Below are positions 22,520-33,840 of a DNA stretch of 64,000 nucleotides, in pieces. Position numbers and translations under genes: made by a program. The stretch is from Gnetum montanum (taxonomy: Eukaryota > Streptophyta > Gnetopsida > Gnetales > Gnetaceae): contig MNCI01004331.1 in NCBI GenBank assembly GCA_015680685.1, forward strand, positions 794-64,793. The letters run 5' to 3'. Position 1 is the first letter of the stretch. The number at the start of each line of letters is the position of its first letter. Under the pieces are notes generated by a model. That model ran no database searches, had not been told where the DNA came from, and saw only the letters and a program-made list of their open reading frames with translations.

Positions 22520-23080
22520 GGAATCAGGTATGGCACTAAGCGTTCGCTATGACGTTAAACTGGCACTGATCGTCCGCTATGACGTAAAACTGGCATTCTC
22601 TACACGCGTCTGCTATGACGTTAAACTAGCACTGATAGTCCGCTATGACGTAAAACTGGCATTCTCTGCACGCATCTGCCATGACACTAAACTGGCAAGA
22701 TGTAACCGTCCGCTATGACGTAAAACTGGCGGTGTTGTACAGGTCTGCCAAGATGAAAAATTGGCACCTTTTGCATGCGTCCGCCACGAAGCTAAACTGG
22801 CACCGGTTGTCCACCATGACACAAAACTAGCATAGGTAAGTAGCCGTCTGCTGAGACAAAAAATTAGCATAGCTCTATCCTTGGGTCATGACATAAAACT
22901 AGAATCCATAGCACGGTCTTCTGAGACCATAAATTAGTCCAGACACCATCCGCTACAACGTAAAACTAGCATTTTTCAGTCCGCCCGGACTTTAAATTGG
23001 GAGCATGGTCTGTTGAGACTTAAAACCAGCAACAACAGTCCACTAGGACTCAAAATTGAGATTCACCGACTACTGCTACA
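22520..23080 (+). repeat. 3' tandem array, unit about 30 bp (element A)
   Basis: Begins just after the pol stop. Variants of CCGCTATGACGTAAAACTGG, then a few variable bases, recur about every 28-50 bp; roughly 15-18 copies, becoming looser downstream (CCGGACTTTAAATTGG forms). B has the same array at 46280-46835. Tat/Ogre elements often carry such arrays before the 3' LTR. Short frames through it are repeat artefacts. Confidence 0.75.
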
Positions 23081-24201
23081 TGAATCAGGTGAGCGTGATC
23101 ATCTTTGTACAGCTGCACAATAGACGGGGTGGAATACTGGGTCTATCTCAGTGTCGCCACCCCACCGGCATCCTACTGATTCCTCGGATGAGCTGAGAGG
23201 CATACTACTAACCCCTCGGAGATGCCGTCGCTGCGTCCACTACAGCGGTAGTGCGTCTGAGGGTTTAGCCTTGCCACCCAAAGCCTTGACGAAATCCTCG
23301 TCGACCATGAGCTCGAGGACCTCCGCGCATCATCGCCATCAGACCCTGGCTTCACAGATTCATCTAGCTGGTTCCTTTTGTAACTAGTCAGCTGCACTTT
23401 GTCTGATGCCTTTTGGCGACGATATGCTGGGCAAAGCATCGAAATGGAGGGTTCGAGCCCCGTGCTATGGCTCCTTCTTCACGACCAGACTGTCCTGTCT
23501 CACATCTAACGGTGCCCATTTCTACAACCTCGCCTCCTGCTCGCACCAGAGCAATGGTGTCCTCTATTTGTCTTTCATGGTTGTAGGTTACTTGCTGCAA
23601 AAGTATCATTCAAAGGTGCATTCATCCGAGCGGTGAAGGGCAACAGCATCTTGAAGTGGCCGCTCAGGTTTGCCCGTCCACTTGGAATTACATGCCTATC
23701 CTTTCTGAACCTACACACTTAGCCCTTATCTCATTTCATCCCAATCATACGTTTCCTGTATGTACCAGCTACATATGCAAACAACCATCTTTCATACTCG
23801 CACTACACTCTAATCCATACGCGATCATACATTGTAGCAGAGATATCGAAGAAAGTGATGCACAATGCTCCTTCTGCAAGCATTCCTGCTATAATATGTA
23901 ACAGAGAAATCTCAGATTGATGCGCCATGCTCATCTGAAAGCATTCCTGTTGACATAAATGAGCATACGTTCCTGTTTGTACGAGCGTATTTCATGCCCT
24001 TACCATCTTAACACATTTTACATTTCGTCCTGATCCTATTTCCTATTTTATCCTGCTATCTCCCATACTTTCCAGTTTTGCTTTTCCACGTTGACAGGGC
24101 AACACTTGAGTAGCCATTGATGGACGCTATTCTTGCTTCTACCAATTCGGTGTTTCACATTCTTTGTCGACGTCTTTCGGGTAAGCCCTCTAACCATCAA
24201 C
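23081..24201 (+). other. 3' untranslated region of element A
   Basis: About 1.1 kb between the tandem array and the PPT. It aligns with 46836-47880 of B (for example GCCTTTTGGYGAYGATATGC near 23408 and 47167). Short open frames in it are not shared by both copies, so I see no gene. Confidence 0.6.
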
Positions 24202-24214
24202 AAAGAGGGGCCAT
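24202..24214 (+). promoter_or_regulatory. Polypurine tract of element A
   Basis: AAAGAGGGGCCAT directly before the TGAAACACC start of the 3' LTR, identical in B (47881-47893). This is the plus-strand primer site for reverse transcription. Confidence 0.8.
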
Positions 24215-25676
24215 TGAAACACCGTGAAAATTATGAGTCGGCCTCAGGCAAAGATTTGCAATTCAAGAGAGAGCGTGCATCAGCTCTGTTCAAGGACAAG
24301 TTTATGCTCTATTATGCATGGCAGTGTAATGAGCGTAATAAGCTCCAAAATAGTTGAAGGCAGAGTCTAGAGAAGCACAACAGTTCGACATTTTTCTCGT
24401 GGTGCATGAAGAACTTGTCTTTACGCTTGTTACGCGATGGTGCGTACCACTACGTATTTCATAACTACGGCTAGATATTATTTACACTTCGTTATGCATG
24501 GCTACGTAGTGAGCGTGAATTAGACATTATTTGTGCTTCGTTACGCGCGGCTGCATAGTGAGCGTAAATTAGACATTGTTTATGCTTCGTTACGCGCAGC
24601 TGCGTAGTGAGCGTAAGAAAATTTCAAGCCTATCATTTTTTATGCCGGATTACGTTCATACATGCAACGCAACACGAATGAGTGTAATATAGCCTGAAAG
24701 AAGTTGAAACACGCTCAACATGCACCTGCTCTTCACACGCACAACACGCAAACGAGTGTATTGTGCGTAGTCATATTCTGACTTAAAATGGTCATGTCAA
24801 CGGAACCCGAAATGTCTGGGAACCACGTCATCAGGGTTCTGCCTTTTATGGGACCTCGCAGCCTAAAAATACACCAGTTGACAAAGATACAGGTGTGGGA
24901 AAAAAATCAAAAGGACAAGAGCATTTTCTGAGCAAGGGAGCACTGATCACCTTCAGCAGAGAAACACAAAGCAGCCTTTTGGCAATTGTCAACATCACCA
25001 CTTTGCAGAAGAAACAGAGCACAGTTCACCTAAGCCTTAGCAGCAAGAACGATCCTTCCTTTGGAGAAGAAACGACTTTCTCCATTGGTGATTGTTGTCC
25101 TGAGCAGAACCTACTCGAAGCAAAGAAGCAGAACAGAGATTGTGAGATCATCTCGCCCAGTTTGCAAGCTCTACCGGTCAGAAATAGTTGATCAGTAGAT
25201 ATCAGAGCTTGACCTTCCTTGCATCCTAGCTTTGGCCTACGAGGTAGATCGGACTTCTGTCTGGACAGTTTCCTTGTTGTTTTGTGCTCATTTTCGCATC
25301 AAGTTATTGGGAGTCTATCCCATTGTAACGTGACATATAAATCATACATTCCTTCAAAAATCGAAACATAGATCTTTGAAAATCACGCTTTTCTCTCCTG
25401 ATTAGCATCTCTTCGACGTGTTTGACCTTATTATCGTATCGATCCATCCACGTCATTTTCCTCCCATTTCACGATCCCTCGAATCAAATCGAAACACGCA
25501 AAGATTCGTAATTTTCATCATTTTACTGACCCATAAGTCCCTGTTTACTCGACAAGACCGTTCAGGGCTCCACGGATTCGTCTTTCCAGCATAGCCCTCG
25601 CACGGATCCATGGTCAAAACTTTATACACGGAATCTCGTTCGGTATTTCCAGCTGCCGACGTTTTCTGTCGCTACA
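24215..25676 (+). repeat. 3' LTR of element A
   Basis: 1,462 bp, matching 8321-9770 with many C/T and G/A differences and a 14-bp gap near 24250. The TATA box is mutated (TAAAAATA, 24864). It ends GTCGCTACA, followed by the target duplication ATTAG. A 98-codon open frame in the middle (24895-25191) is closed in the 5' LTR and absent from B, so it is not a gene. Confidence 0.9.
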
Positions 25677-25681
25677 ATTAG
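25677..25681. repeat. Target site duplication of element A (right)
   Basis: ATTAG, the exact match of 8316-8320. Confidence 0.85.
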
Positions 25682-26130
25682 ACATCAATATGACCTTGTT
25701 TGACCTTACCTAACATCATTTGATGGGAATTAACCATCATTTGGTCTTCATTTAACCCCATTCAACCATCATTTTGTCTTCATTTTGTCCCATTTGATCA
25801 TTAGTTAGCTTTCATTTGGCTTAATTCCATGTTATTTAGCCTTTAGTTCACCCTATTTACATTATCCTCTCTCTTAAGATCTTTTTTGACCATGCTTTGA
25901 TCATCCTTAATACTATTTGATGACATTCAACCATCATTTAGCCTTTATTTCACCTTTTTTATGTTAGCCTACCTCTTAAACCCTATATTAACTAAGCTTT
26001 GATCTTGTTTGACCACAAATGTAATGTGTTTCAACTCATCTATGTATTATTACTAGAATATTTTGTAGTGTTTTGACATCATTTTCTCATTTTATCACAT
26101 GGATCCTACTTGATGTTCTTATGATTTATG
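25682..26130. repeat. T-rich microrepeat, right part (spacer of element C)
   Basis: Continuation of the CATTTGGTCTTCATTT microrepeat cut by element A, with many CATCATTTGAT and ACCATCATTT variants. No gene seen. It ends at a decayed version of the pol splice acceptor (ATGTGCAAG, about 26129-26136). Confidence 0.55.
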
Positions 26131-26136
26131 TGCAAG

Positions 26137-29100
26137 ATTGAAGTATGGATACTTGGAAGTAATTTAGTTTGGTTTTGATCCTCACTAGAGCTTATGGTGA
26201 TGTTGAATGATTCATCAACCTCAATTACTTGGATCTTAAACTTGGGAACCAAGTCAAACACATATCCTCTATGGAAAAACTTCTTAAATGTTTTGACTAC
26301 ATAGTTAAAACCTTTAACCTTGAGGCTACATTACTGAGGACTCTCTAGTTGAGGTTCCTATCATGAAACATAATGGTGAGAAGGAAACTCTGAAATTAAG
26401 TTCCTCACTAAAACCATAGTAGGCTTAAGACATCACCAAGGTCCTCCAAGACAACATTAAAATCTTTGCTTTGTCATATGACGATATGCTAGATCTTAAC
26501 CACTATCTAGTATAACATAACATCATACTCAATCCTAGTGTTAAGCTAGTTATGAAGAATATTTGCAAGATTAGATCAAATTTAGACTTGGTAGTTCATG
26601 ATGAGATTACAAAACTGTATCAAGTTGGTTTCATTTGAGTTATTGATTATGCTAATTGTATGGCCAACATAGTGATGGTCTAAAAGAAAAATGGGAGTAT
26701 ACGTATCTATATGGATTTCCAAGACCTGAATAAGGTAACTATTATAGATGATTTTCCTTTACCAAGTATTGACCAACTTATTAATACTAAATCTTTAAAT
26801 GCCTTGTTATCCTTCATGGATGAGTTCTTGACATATAACCAAGTTAGGACTAACCTAGAGCATCAACTATTTATTACCTTCATGACCCCTTGGAGAGAAT
26901 TTTATTACATAATGATTTCCTTTGGTCTAAAGAATTTAGGAAAAACCAATTAATGAGCCATAACATTTTTCTTTAGTGATTGCATGCTAGGGTTACTTAA
27001 TAGCTACATAGATGACATAAATCTCAAATCTAAAATGCCCAATGACCATACACATGACCTTGACTTAGTGCTTAAATGATTCCTCAAATATAATATCAGG
27101 ATTAATCTCAAGAAGTATGTCTTTGGTGTTAAAACTAGTAAGATTCTTGGCTTTGTGGTGTCTAATGTAGAGATACGGGTTGATAAAAATAAGGTTAATT
27201 CCATAACCAACTTGGATGCACCAACTAACATTAAGGAGCTTTTAAGACTAAAAGGTACATTACAATTTATCTATAGGTTCATTACAAGGCTTAGAGATAA
27301 TTTAAAATTAATGAAATACTTGATTAAGAAAGGAGTTCACTATCAGTGGACAACTCAATGCCAAGAAGCCTTTGAAAACCTTAAGAAAGAGTTGACATAA
27401 CTACCAATGGTCTATCTAAAACGATAAACCATTGTACATCTACCTTATTATCTCTAACATTTCCATTACCTCTCTACACTATCAAAAATAAGATGATGAA
27501 GTAGAACTATCAATATAATACCTAAACCATGCATTAACTTACTATGAGTCCCAATACACCATAGTTCAGAAGNATCAAAGTGCATGATTGTCAAATAGCC
27601 CTTAGGTACTTCCTTGACAATGTTAACATGCTCATCTAGGAACTCAAGATATATGGTTGTATGGTCTTCAACAAGGAACGTTGTGAGTTGTGTGAGTATA
27701 GCTTAGACTTTGATTGATAGCTAGGAGATGTAGTGTAGGTCAAATTTAGCTATTATGGCTTTCCAACATGCTATATGAATACTTTCATAAATGTTGATGG
27801 TTANTATTACTTGTGATTAACCAAGAAATCGAGGTTTATGCATGTGAAGTCAAACATTTACAACCTTAATATGACCTAGCTAAGAAACTAAGGCAACAAT
27901 TTAGAGATGTTTGTATCTAACATATATCCCAAACTAAGAACACATTAGCCTATGCCATTGACACCTTAGCCCTAATTGTTCTGCCCAATGTATATAGAAC
28001 ACTACCTTCCTTAATCATGAACTACACTATTTCCATCATCTATAATACTAAAGGCACAACTATAGCTATAGTTAATACCACTCCCCAAACAAAGTGGTAT
28101 GATGATATTAAGTTTTACCTAATGCATGATGAATCTCCATAGAACTTGAATACTTCTTAAAAGGACACTATATGTAAAATGTCAAATTAGTATGTCATGA
28201 TAGGTAATAACATACTATGTTGATGGTCCTATGATGACATATTGTTAGTATGCTTGGGAAAAACTTCTGCCCGCATCATCTTAGAGCAAGTTCATAAAGG
28301 TTTATGTGAAGGATAGATAGGACCTAGAGCCATGGCCACAATGATTAGAAAAGTAGGCTACTATTGGCATTATATGGAAAGTTACTACCTATAGAAGTTA
28401 AAATTTGTGATATCTATCAATGGCATAACAATTTAATATACATGTCACTAATTGAGTTACGTGCTACTCACATAACTTGGTCATTTCAACTATGGGGACT
28501 TGACATTATTAGGCCTATAACATCCAAGTCTTCTACAAGGCATAACTTTATCATCATTATAATTGAGTATTTTACAAAGTGAATTTAAGCTATTCCCCTA
28601 ATGAAAACAATTTCTCAACAAGTTTGTAGACTCAAACTACATAACATAGTAACTTGTTTTGGCATATCTATAACCATAGTTATAGATAATTGACCATAGT
28701 TTTGTAGCTAAGAAATGCAATATTTTCTAAATATATATGTATTAAAAATTTATTTTCATCATCATACTACCCTCAAATGAATGGAAAAGTTGAAGATAAC
28801 AACAAGGTCATCAAAAATTTGATCAAATAGATTCTAAAAAATAGATAATGCAAGTGGCATGAGCGGCTTGTCCATGCACTTTGTACCTATCAAACTACCT
28901 TTTGAACCACAACTAATGGCACCCCATATATCTTGATTTATGGATTGAAGCTATTTTTTCCTTTTGAATTAAAACTTCCATCACTTAGAGTGGCTCTATC
29001 TAACTTCATCAATGATGAGAAGAATAAGGAGCTATGTACCAATTGATCTAAATTTAGTTGAAGAGAAATGAATATAAATATGTACTCACATTAAACAATA

Positions 29101-29334
29101 CCAAGAGAGGTAGAAGCAATAGCATCAACATGACTTGAATAAGTAAAAGATTAAGAAAGGATATTTGGTTCTCAAGGCTATTTGTGAGCATGCAAACAAG
29201 TTCTCAACTAATTGGAAGGGGCATTTCCTAGTCATTAAAGCCTATGGTAATGAAGCCTTCATAGTGGCAAACATGGAGGGGAATTAATTAGCCAATCTAA
29301 TAAACCATACCTGTAACAACCCTTATTACATCTA
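26137..29334 (+). pseudogene. pol: Decayed Ty3/gypsy pol (element C)
   Basis: Old AT-drifted copy of the A/B pol. The start region GTATGGATAC near 26144 aligns with the conserved ATG of A. RT: an open stretch at 26711-26953 carries MDFQDLNKVTIIDDFPLPS and FMTPWREFYYIMISFGLKN; the active site reads YIDD near 27003. RNase H pieces follow at about 27420-28000. Integrase: 'EVHKGL'-like finger near 28280, then LWGLDIIRPITSKSSTRH at about 28490, and the 'NYPQMNGKVEDNNK'-like glutamate region near 28770. The end TTATTACATCTAA at 29323 matches the pol end of A. Dozens of stops and frameshifts. Undetermined bases at 27573 and 27804. Confidence 0.8.
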
Positions 29335-30437
29335 ACATGATCTTCTTTATAGTTGAAATAGTAATTGACATCAACGACCTTTATAACTAATAGCAAGAAT
29401 GCTCACATGATCTATCTCTTTCATTGCTTAGCATATTGAATGAACTAAGAAACCTTGTAAATCTAATGCACATCATACAAATCTCTCTATGTTGCATTTA
29501 TAGTGACCTATGATGGTCTTTTTTACTGGTTATCACATGTAGCTTTATGCAATGCATTGTAATGACATGTCTTCTTGGTCTGGTTTTCCTTTTTTCTTGG
29601 AGTTATGCTTGTAGGATGAAGCCTAAGGTCATTGTGAATGTGTAACTTAATGTAGCAGCAAGTTACCACCTGAACTTGACACATGAAATTTGGTTACGTT
29701 GTTTTTCTATACCAAGAGTGCTTGTTTCATATCACTTCTGTTACCCCTCCTAAACCCCTGTGTTGTGGCCTAATTATATCCTTTCTTACCCTCAATAATA
29801 ATGGTGATCTATGTTTGACATTTATGCATCATAGCCATATGACCTCTCCTTCATCATGCTCCACCATCAAGTTCATTGAATGTCACACATCTCATTCAAT
29901 GAAAACACCAAACTAAGTTTATCCTTGGTATTAAAACCTAATGAATCTTTCAACCTAAAAAAAGGGGGGAAGAAAATTGCCAAGAAATTCAAAGGTTGAT
30001 GAGGTTTGCCAAGAAATTCAAAGGTTGATGAGGTTTAGGACAGATTTAAATGGCTCTAAACAATCAAATCAGGAAGTATAATAACCAAAGAATCCTTAGA
30101 GCGGTGTGTTGGTTCCTCAAAAATATTACTAAGTGACCAACACCTCAAAGAACAAAGCACTTAGACAAAACTATTCAACAAGCATGTCATTGCCATACCA
30201 TGACCATGATGTCAACATTTGGAATTTATTGTTAATCTTTTTTATCATTACCTTGCAAATAAATATAGTATTTCTCTCATATCATCTCACCATAACTCCA
30301 TCTTATCAGCACAAGCACTCTTTGGCATGGTATGATATCTATAGAATAAAACATAAAGAGGAAACATGGGTGATAAAGTTGTGGTGGTGTTTTGTATTCT
30401 TTGTCGATATCTCTTGGGTTAATCCTGTGAACATCAA
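29335..30437 (+). other. 3' untranslated region of element C
   Basis: About 1.1 kb with no gene. At 29957-29975 there is an internal purine run (AAAAAAAGGGGGGAAGAAAA-like). Directly after it, 29979-30007 and 30008-30036 form an exact 29-bp tandem duplication. The end (TTTGTATTCTTTGTCGATATC, 30387) matches the sequence just before the PPT in A and B. The array of A and B is not visible here. Confidence 0.55.
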
Positions 30438-30451
30438 CAAAGAGAGGCCAA
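30438..30451 (+). promoter_or_regulatory. Polypurine tract of element C
   Basis: CAAAGAGAGGCCA before TGAAAGAACAC, the decayed equivalent of CAAAGAGGGGCCAT in A and B. It fixes the 3' LTR start at 30452. Confidence 0.65.
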
Positions 30452-31586
30452 TGAAAGAACACTAAATAAATTTATGTTGCAACTTCTAACATTCACCATT
30501 AGACTTGATGCTATATTTTATTATGAAATGTAAGGTTTGTAGTTTATAGGTTGTAACCTTGAATACTTTAAGTTTTTAGAGGCTAAAAATGCCTCATAAG
30601 TTGTTATTAACTCAGTTTCCAAGTGGAAAAAGTTATGTCATCTATGTATTTGGGCTTGGAAAGGTTGAAAGTTCCTTTCAAATTTTCAAATTTGGGGTTT
30701 TCATTGATTTTATGTTTGTCAAAGTAAAAAATACATTGGAATTACCTACAACAAGCATAGGAATTATTGGGCTTTCATTTTTACAGCAAGGCCAACATAG
30801 TTTTCATGAATCCAATGTAACTTTCCAAGGTCAGCATAGTTTTAGTGAAGCCATTGTATTTTTCAAAGCCAACTTTCTTTTTATAGCACCTGAGGTATAT
30901 TTCATAGCCTTTGTCCATCAAACTTACCATAAATGGATAAATACACTCAAAATGATGACCTATCACATCCGCAAATTACAACAATCTATTAGCAATAATT
31001 GCAAAAAATTTATACCAAATTAGATACAAATGACCTATTTGAATCAAATTTAAATACATTGAAAATACTTCTTGAAAAATTTACATTTGTCTATGTGTAG
31101 AGACTCTCAGAGCATTGTAAAGCATTAATAATTCCAACAACCTAGCTACCATTTTTCAACACTTACCAAGTAGATTCAACACTAGAGAAAGAGCAAGGAG
31201 CTATTGGAGTAAGAACTTAGGATATATTGATCATGGAGATAACTACAAGATGCACTCTACCAATTTTACTAGAACTCCAAGCATCTCTTACATAACCCTT
31301 TATGCATTTTAAGCAAAAAACTTGTACTTTCTTAAACACTTTATTATTTTTAATAAAATTTGTAGTTAATTTGCTTCATGTCATTTTATTTCCCTCTTTA
31401 TATTGTTTAAATTTTCATTTTATGTTAAATTTTTTACACCAATTTTACAATATTTAAGTCCCTAGGTGATCAAAAAGACCATCCAAGGCACTTCAAATTC
31501 TCTTCTTGGAGGTCCTTAGGATTTGATGTTAAACTATTCTACATGGAATTTTTGGTTTTCTAGCATCAAATGTTTTAGGAATTACA
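30452..31586 (+). repeat. 3' LTR of element C
   Basis: About 1,135 bp, from TGAAAGAACAC to ATTACA, with its end matching 2857-2928. At about 30785-30880 three units of about 45-50 bp repeat (CCAACATAGTTTTCATGAA, GTCAGCATAGTTTTAGTGAA, and a third form). Beyond the first bases it does not obviously align with the LTRs of A or B. Reading frames here are not credible genes. Confidence 0.65.
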
Positions 31587-32036
31587 ACTGGCACAATGGT
31601 TAGGTCATATGAATAAATGGGTGATCAATCCATTCTTATCTTACTTCATGAGACTTTCAACACTTACCTTTGTTAGCTCCACAACTCCATGTTATCATGA
31701 CCTCTAATTCATACGTATAAAGGTAACAAGTTAAAACTCTAAATGATACCGTGAATGATCATAACTCCTCTTAATGAGACATCTCTTAATTTGAAGTTTA
31801 GTTTAATTATTTAATGTATATTACAACTCTAATCCATAATTAGAAAAAAGATGCTATAATATGCTACCATTAAGAATCTAGTTCATCTTCAATCTCCTGT
31901 TTAATATCTAGCTCTTTAATATTCATGTTTTCTATTTGTTCCTCATCCTTGACTTTAACATTATTATTGTATGCAAAAATATATTTATGTTAGTTCCTAA
32001 TATTTATCCAACTTACTAATGAAATTTACTAATTAT
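31587..32036. other. Unassigned AT-rich sequence left of element B
   Basis: 450 bp between the 3' LTR of C and element B. No gene, repeat or RNA seen. It should continue at 49457 across the insertion. The last five bases, ATTAT, are the target duplication of B. Confidence 0.5.
32032..32036. repeat. Target site duplication of element B (left)
   Basis: ATTAT, repeated exactly at 49452-49456. Confidence 0.85.
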
Positions 32037-33594
32037 TGAAACACCGTGAAAATTATGAGCTGGCCTCAGGCGAAGATTCGTAATTCGAGCAAGAACGTGC
32101 CTTAAATTTGTTCAAGGATAAGTTTACGCTCTATCACGCACGGCAGCGTAATGAGCGTAGTAAGCTCCAAGAACAGTTGAAGGCAGAATCCAGAGAAGCA
32201 CGACAGGTTGGCCCTTTTCCTTGCAGCACATAAATAACTGGGCTTTACGCTCGTTATGCGGCGGTGCATACCAGTGCGTGGGTCATAATTCAAGTTGCAC
32301 GCTCTTCATGCTTCATCACGCGCAGCTACGTGGTAAGCGTAAGTTATGCATTATTTACTCTTTATCACACGCAGTTGCGTAATGAGCGTAAGTTATACTC
32401 TGTTTACACTTCACCGCACACAGCTGCGTAGTGAGCGTATGTTACATTTACGCTTTGTCATGCACAGTTGCGTGGTAATCGTAAAACAATCTTGAGGTCA
32501 TTATTTTTACACCAAGATTATGCTCATACATGCAACACAACATGAATGAGTGTAAATGCAGCCGAGACACGCCTAACATGTACCTGCTCTTCACACGCAC
32601 AACACACAAACGAGCGTGTTGTGCGTAGTCGCAGTTCGACTTAAAAGAATCACGTCAACAGGGCCCGCAACATTTGGACCCACATCATCAGGGTGCGCCT
32701 TTTTCACGGAAGCGTCGTAGCCTATAAATACCCCAGTTGACAAAGATACAGGGGTTCGAGGGTTCGAGGATTCGAGGAATTGGCTAGTTGACAAGTTGAC
32801 AAACCAGAGAAATAGAGGCATTTTCTGAGCACCAGAGCACTTATCACTTTTGTTGGAAGCAGATCGAAAGGGAAAGAGCATTTTCTAAGCGAGGAAACAC
32901 TTATCTCCTTGAGCAGAGAAATAAAGAGCAACCTTTTGGTAACTGCTGACAACACCATGCTTCAGCAGGAACGGAGCGCAGCGCGCCTGATCCTTAACAA
33001 TAGGAGAGATCGCTGCCCTGAGCAGAACCTACCCGAAGCAAAGAAACAGAATGGGGATCGTAGAGTCTTCTCACCCATTTAGCAGGTTCTATCGATCAGA
33101 AGATTGGCAGACTTCAGAGCTTGACCATTCTTGCACCTGAGCTTTGGCCTACGAGGTAGATCAGACTTCTGTCTAGACAGTTTCCTTGTTGTTTTGTGCT
33201 CATTTTGTATCAAGTTGTTGGGGGTTTTCTCCCATAGTAACGTGATATACAATCATACATTTTATCCGGGATCGGAACATAGATCTTTGATCTTTGAGAA
33301 TTACACGTTTCTCTTCCGATTAGCATCTTTTCGGCATTTTTGGCGTTATCCCCGTAGCGATCCATCTACGTCGTTTTCCTCCCATTTCACGATTTCTCGA
33401 ATCAAATCGCTGCACGCAAAGATCCATAATCATCATCGCTTTACTAACCCATAAGTCTCTGTCTGATCAACAAGACCGTTCAGGGCACTACGGATTCGTT
33501 TTTCCAGCTTAGCCCTCGCGCGGATCCGTGGTTAAAACTGTGTACACGGAATCTCGGTCGGTATTTCCAGCTACCAACATTTTCTGTTGTTACA
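32037..33594 (+). repeat. 5' LTR of element B
   Basis: 1,558 bp, from TGAAACACCGTGAAAATT to TTGTTACA, equal in length to 47894-49451. The TTACGC/GCGTAA palindromic units are at about 32300-32490. TATAAATA is at 32723-32730. A local repeat GGTTCGAGGGTTCGAGGATT sits just downstream at about 32753 and is absent from the LTR of A. Confidence 0.9.
32723..32730 (+). promoter_or_regulatory. TATA box of the element B 5' LTR
   Basis: TATAAATA in the context TAGCC-TATAAATA-CCCCAGTTGACAAAG, the same context as in A (8958). Confidence 0.7.
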
Positions 33595-33840
33595 GTTTTG
33601 TGGCGCTAGAAGGAGGGCCTTCAAGCTCCGATCCGAATATTTTGGGTAACCCTGTTAGAGATCCATACCCTAAGCCGTAGATGTAATACCTCTAGGGAAG
33701 TCTACGGTCAATCGTGTGGTATAGATCAGTCGCAAAGACGATTTCTTTGAAATCCGTCAGGGTATAAAGCCTTTTGTGTTGTTGGCCAGCCATTCTTTCT
33801 TTTAGATTTGATTACCGGTCATTCTCCATCACATTGATCC
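33595..33840 (+). other. Leader with primer binding site, element B
   Basis: 246 bp. PBS TGGCGCTAGAAGGAGGG at 33601-33617, identical to A. The gag ATG follows at 33841. Confidence 0.65.

Larger units (their letters stand above)
8321..25676 (+). mobile_element. Element A: Tat/Ogre-like Ty3/gypsy retrotransposon, 17.4 kb, with antisense gene
   Basis: Complete but mutated element of 17,356 bp, flanked by ATTAG. Order: LTR, PBS, gag-protease (10008-13796), short tandem array, eight-exon antisense gene (18631 down to 14476), pol (19035-22502), 30-bp tandem array, PPT, LTR. Its base composition is far less AT-rich than the host element C. The two LTRs differ by many transitions and a 14-bp gap near their start. 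It has the same plan as element B; the two differ from one another throughout, so they are separate insertions of an old family. Confidence 0.92.
2857..31586 (+). mobile_element. Element C: old Ty3/gypsy (Tat-like) retrotransposon, interrupted by element A
   Basis: A strongly AT-drifted relative of elements A and B. The tail of its 5' LTR (2857-2928) matches the end of its 3' LTR (about 31505-31586). Then follow a PBS, a long leader, gag, a satellite-like spacer, pol, a polypurine tract and the 3' LTR. Element A is inserted at 8320/25677 with a 5-bp target duplication, so C is older. The start of its 5' LTR is missing because copia element D lies there. Confidence 0.8.

Noticed and set aside
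22520-23080. CRISPR-like look of a constant core with variable remainders
   Set aside because: The units are degenerate, the variable part is only about 8-12 bases, and the array is inside a plant retrotransposon next to its PPT. No cas genes.
24895-25191. 98-codon open frame in the 3' LTR of A
   Set aside because: Closed by a stop in the 5' LTR of the same element and without its start codon in both LTRs of B.
30589-31023. 144-codon open frame in the 3' LTR of C
   Set aside because: Its repeated phrases come from the tandem LTR units. The 5' LTR copy is not available to test it, and no domain is visible.
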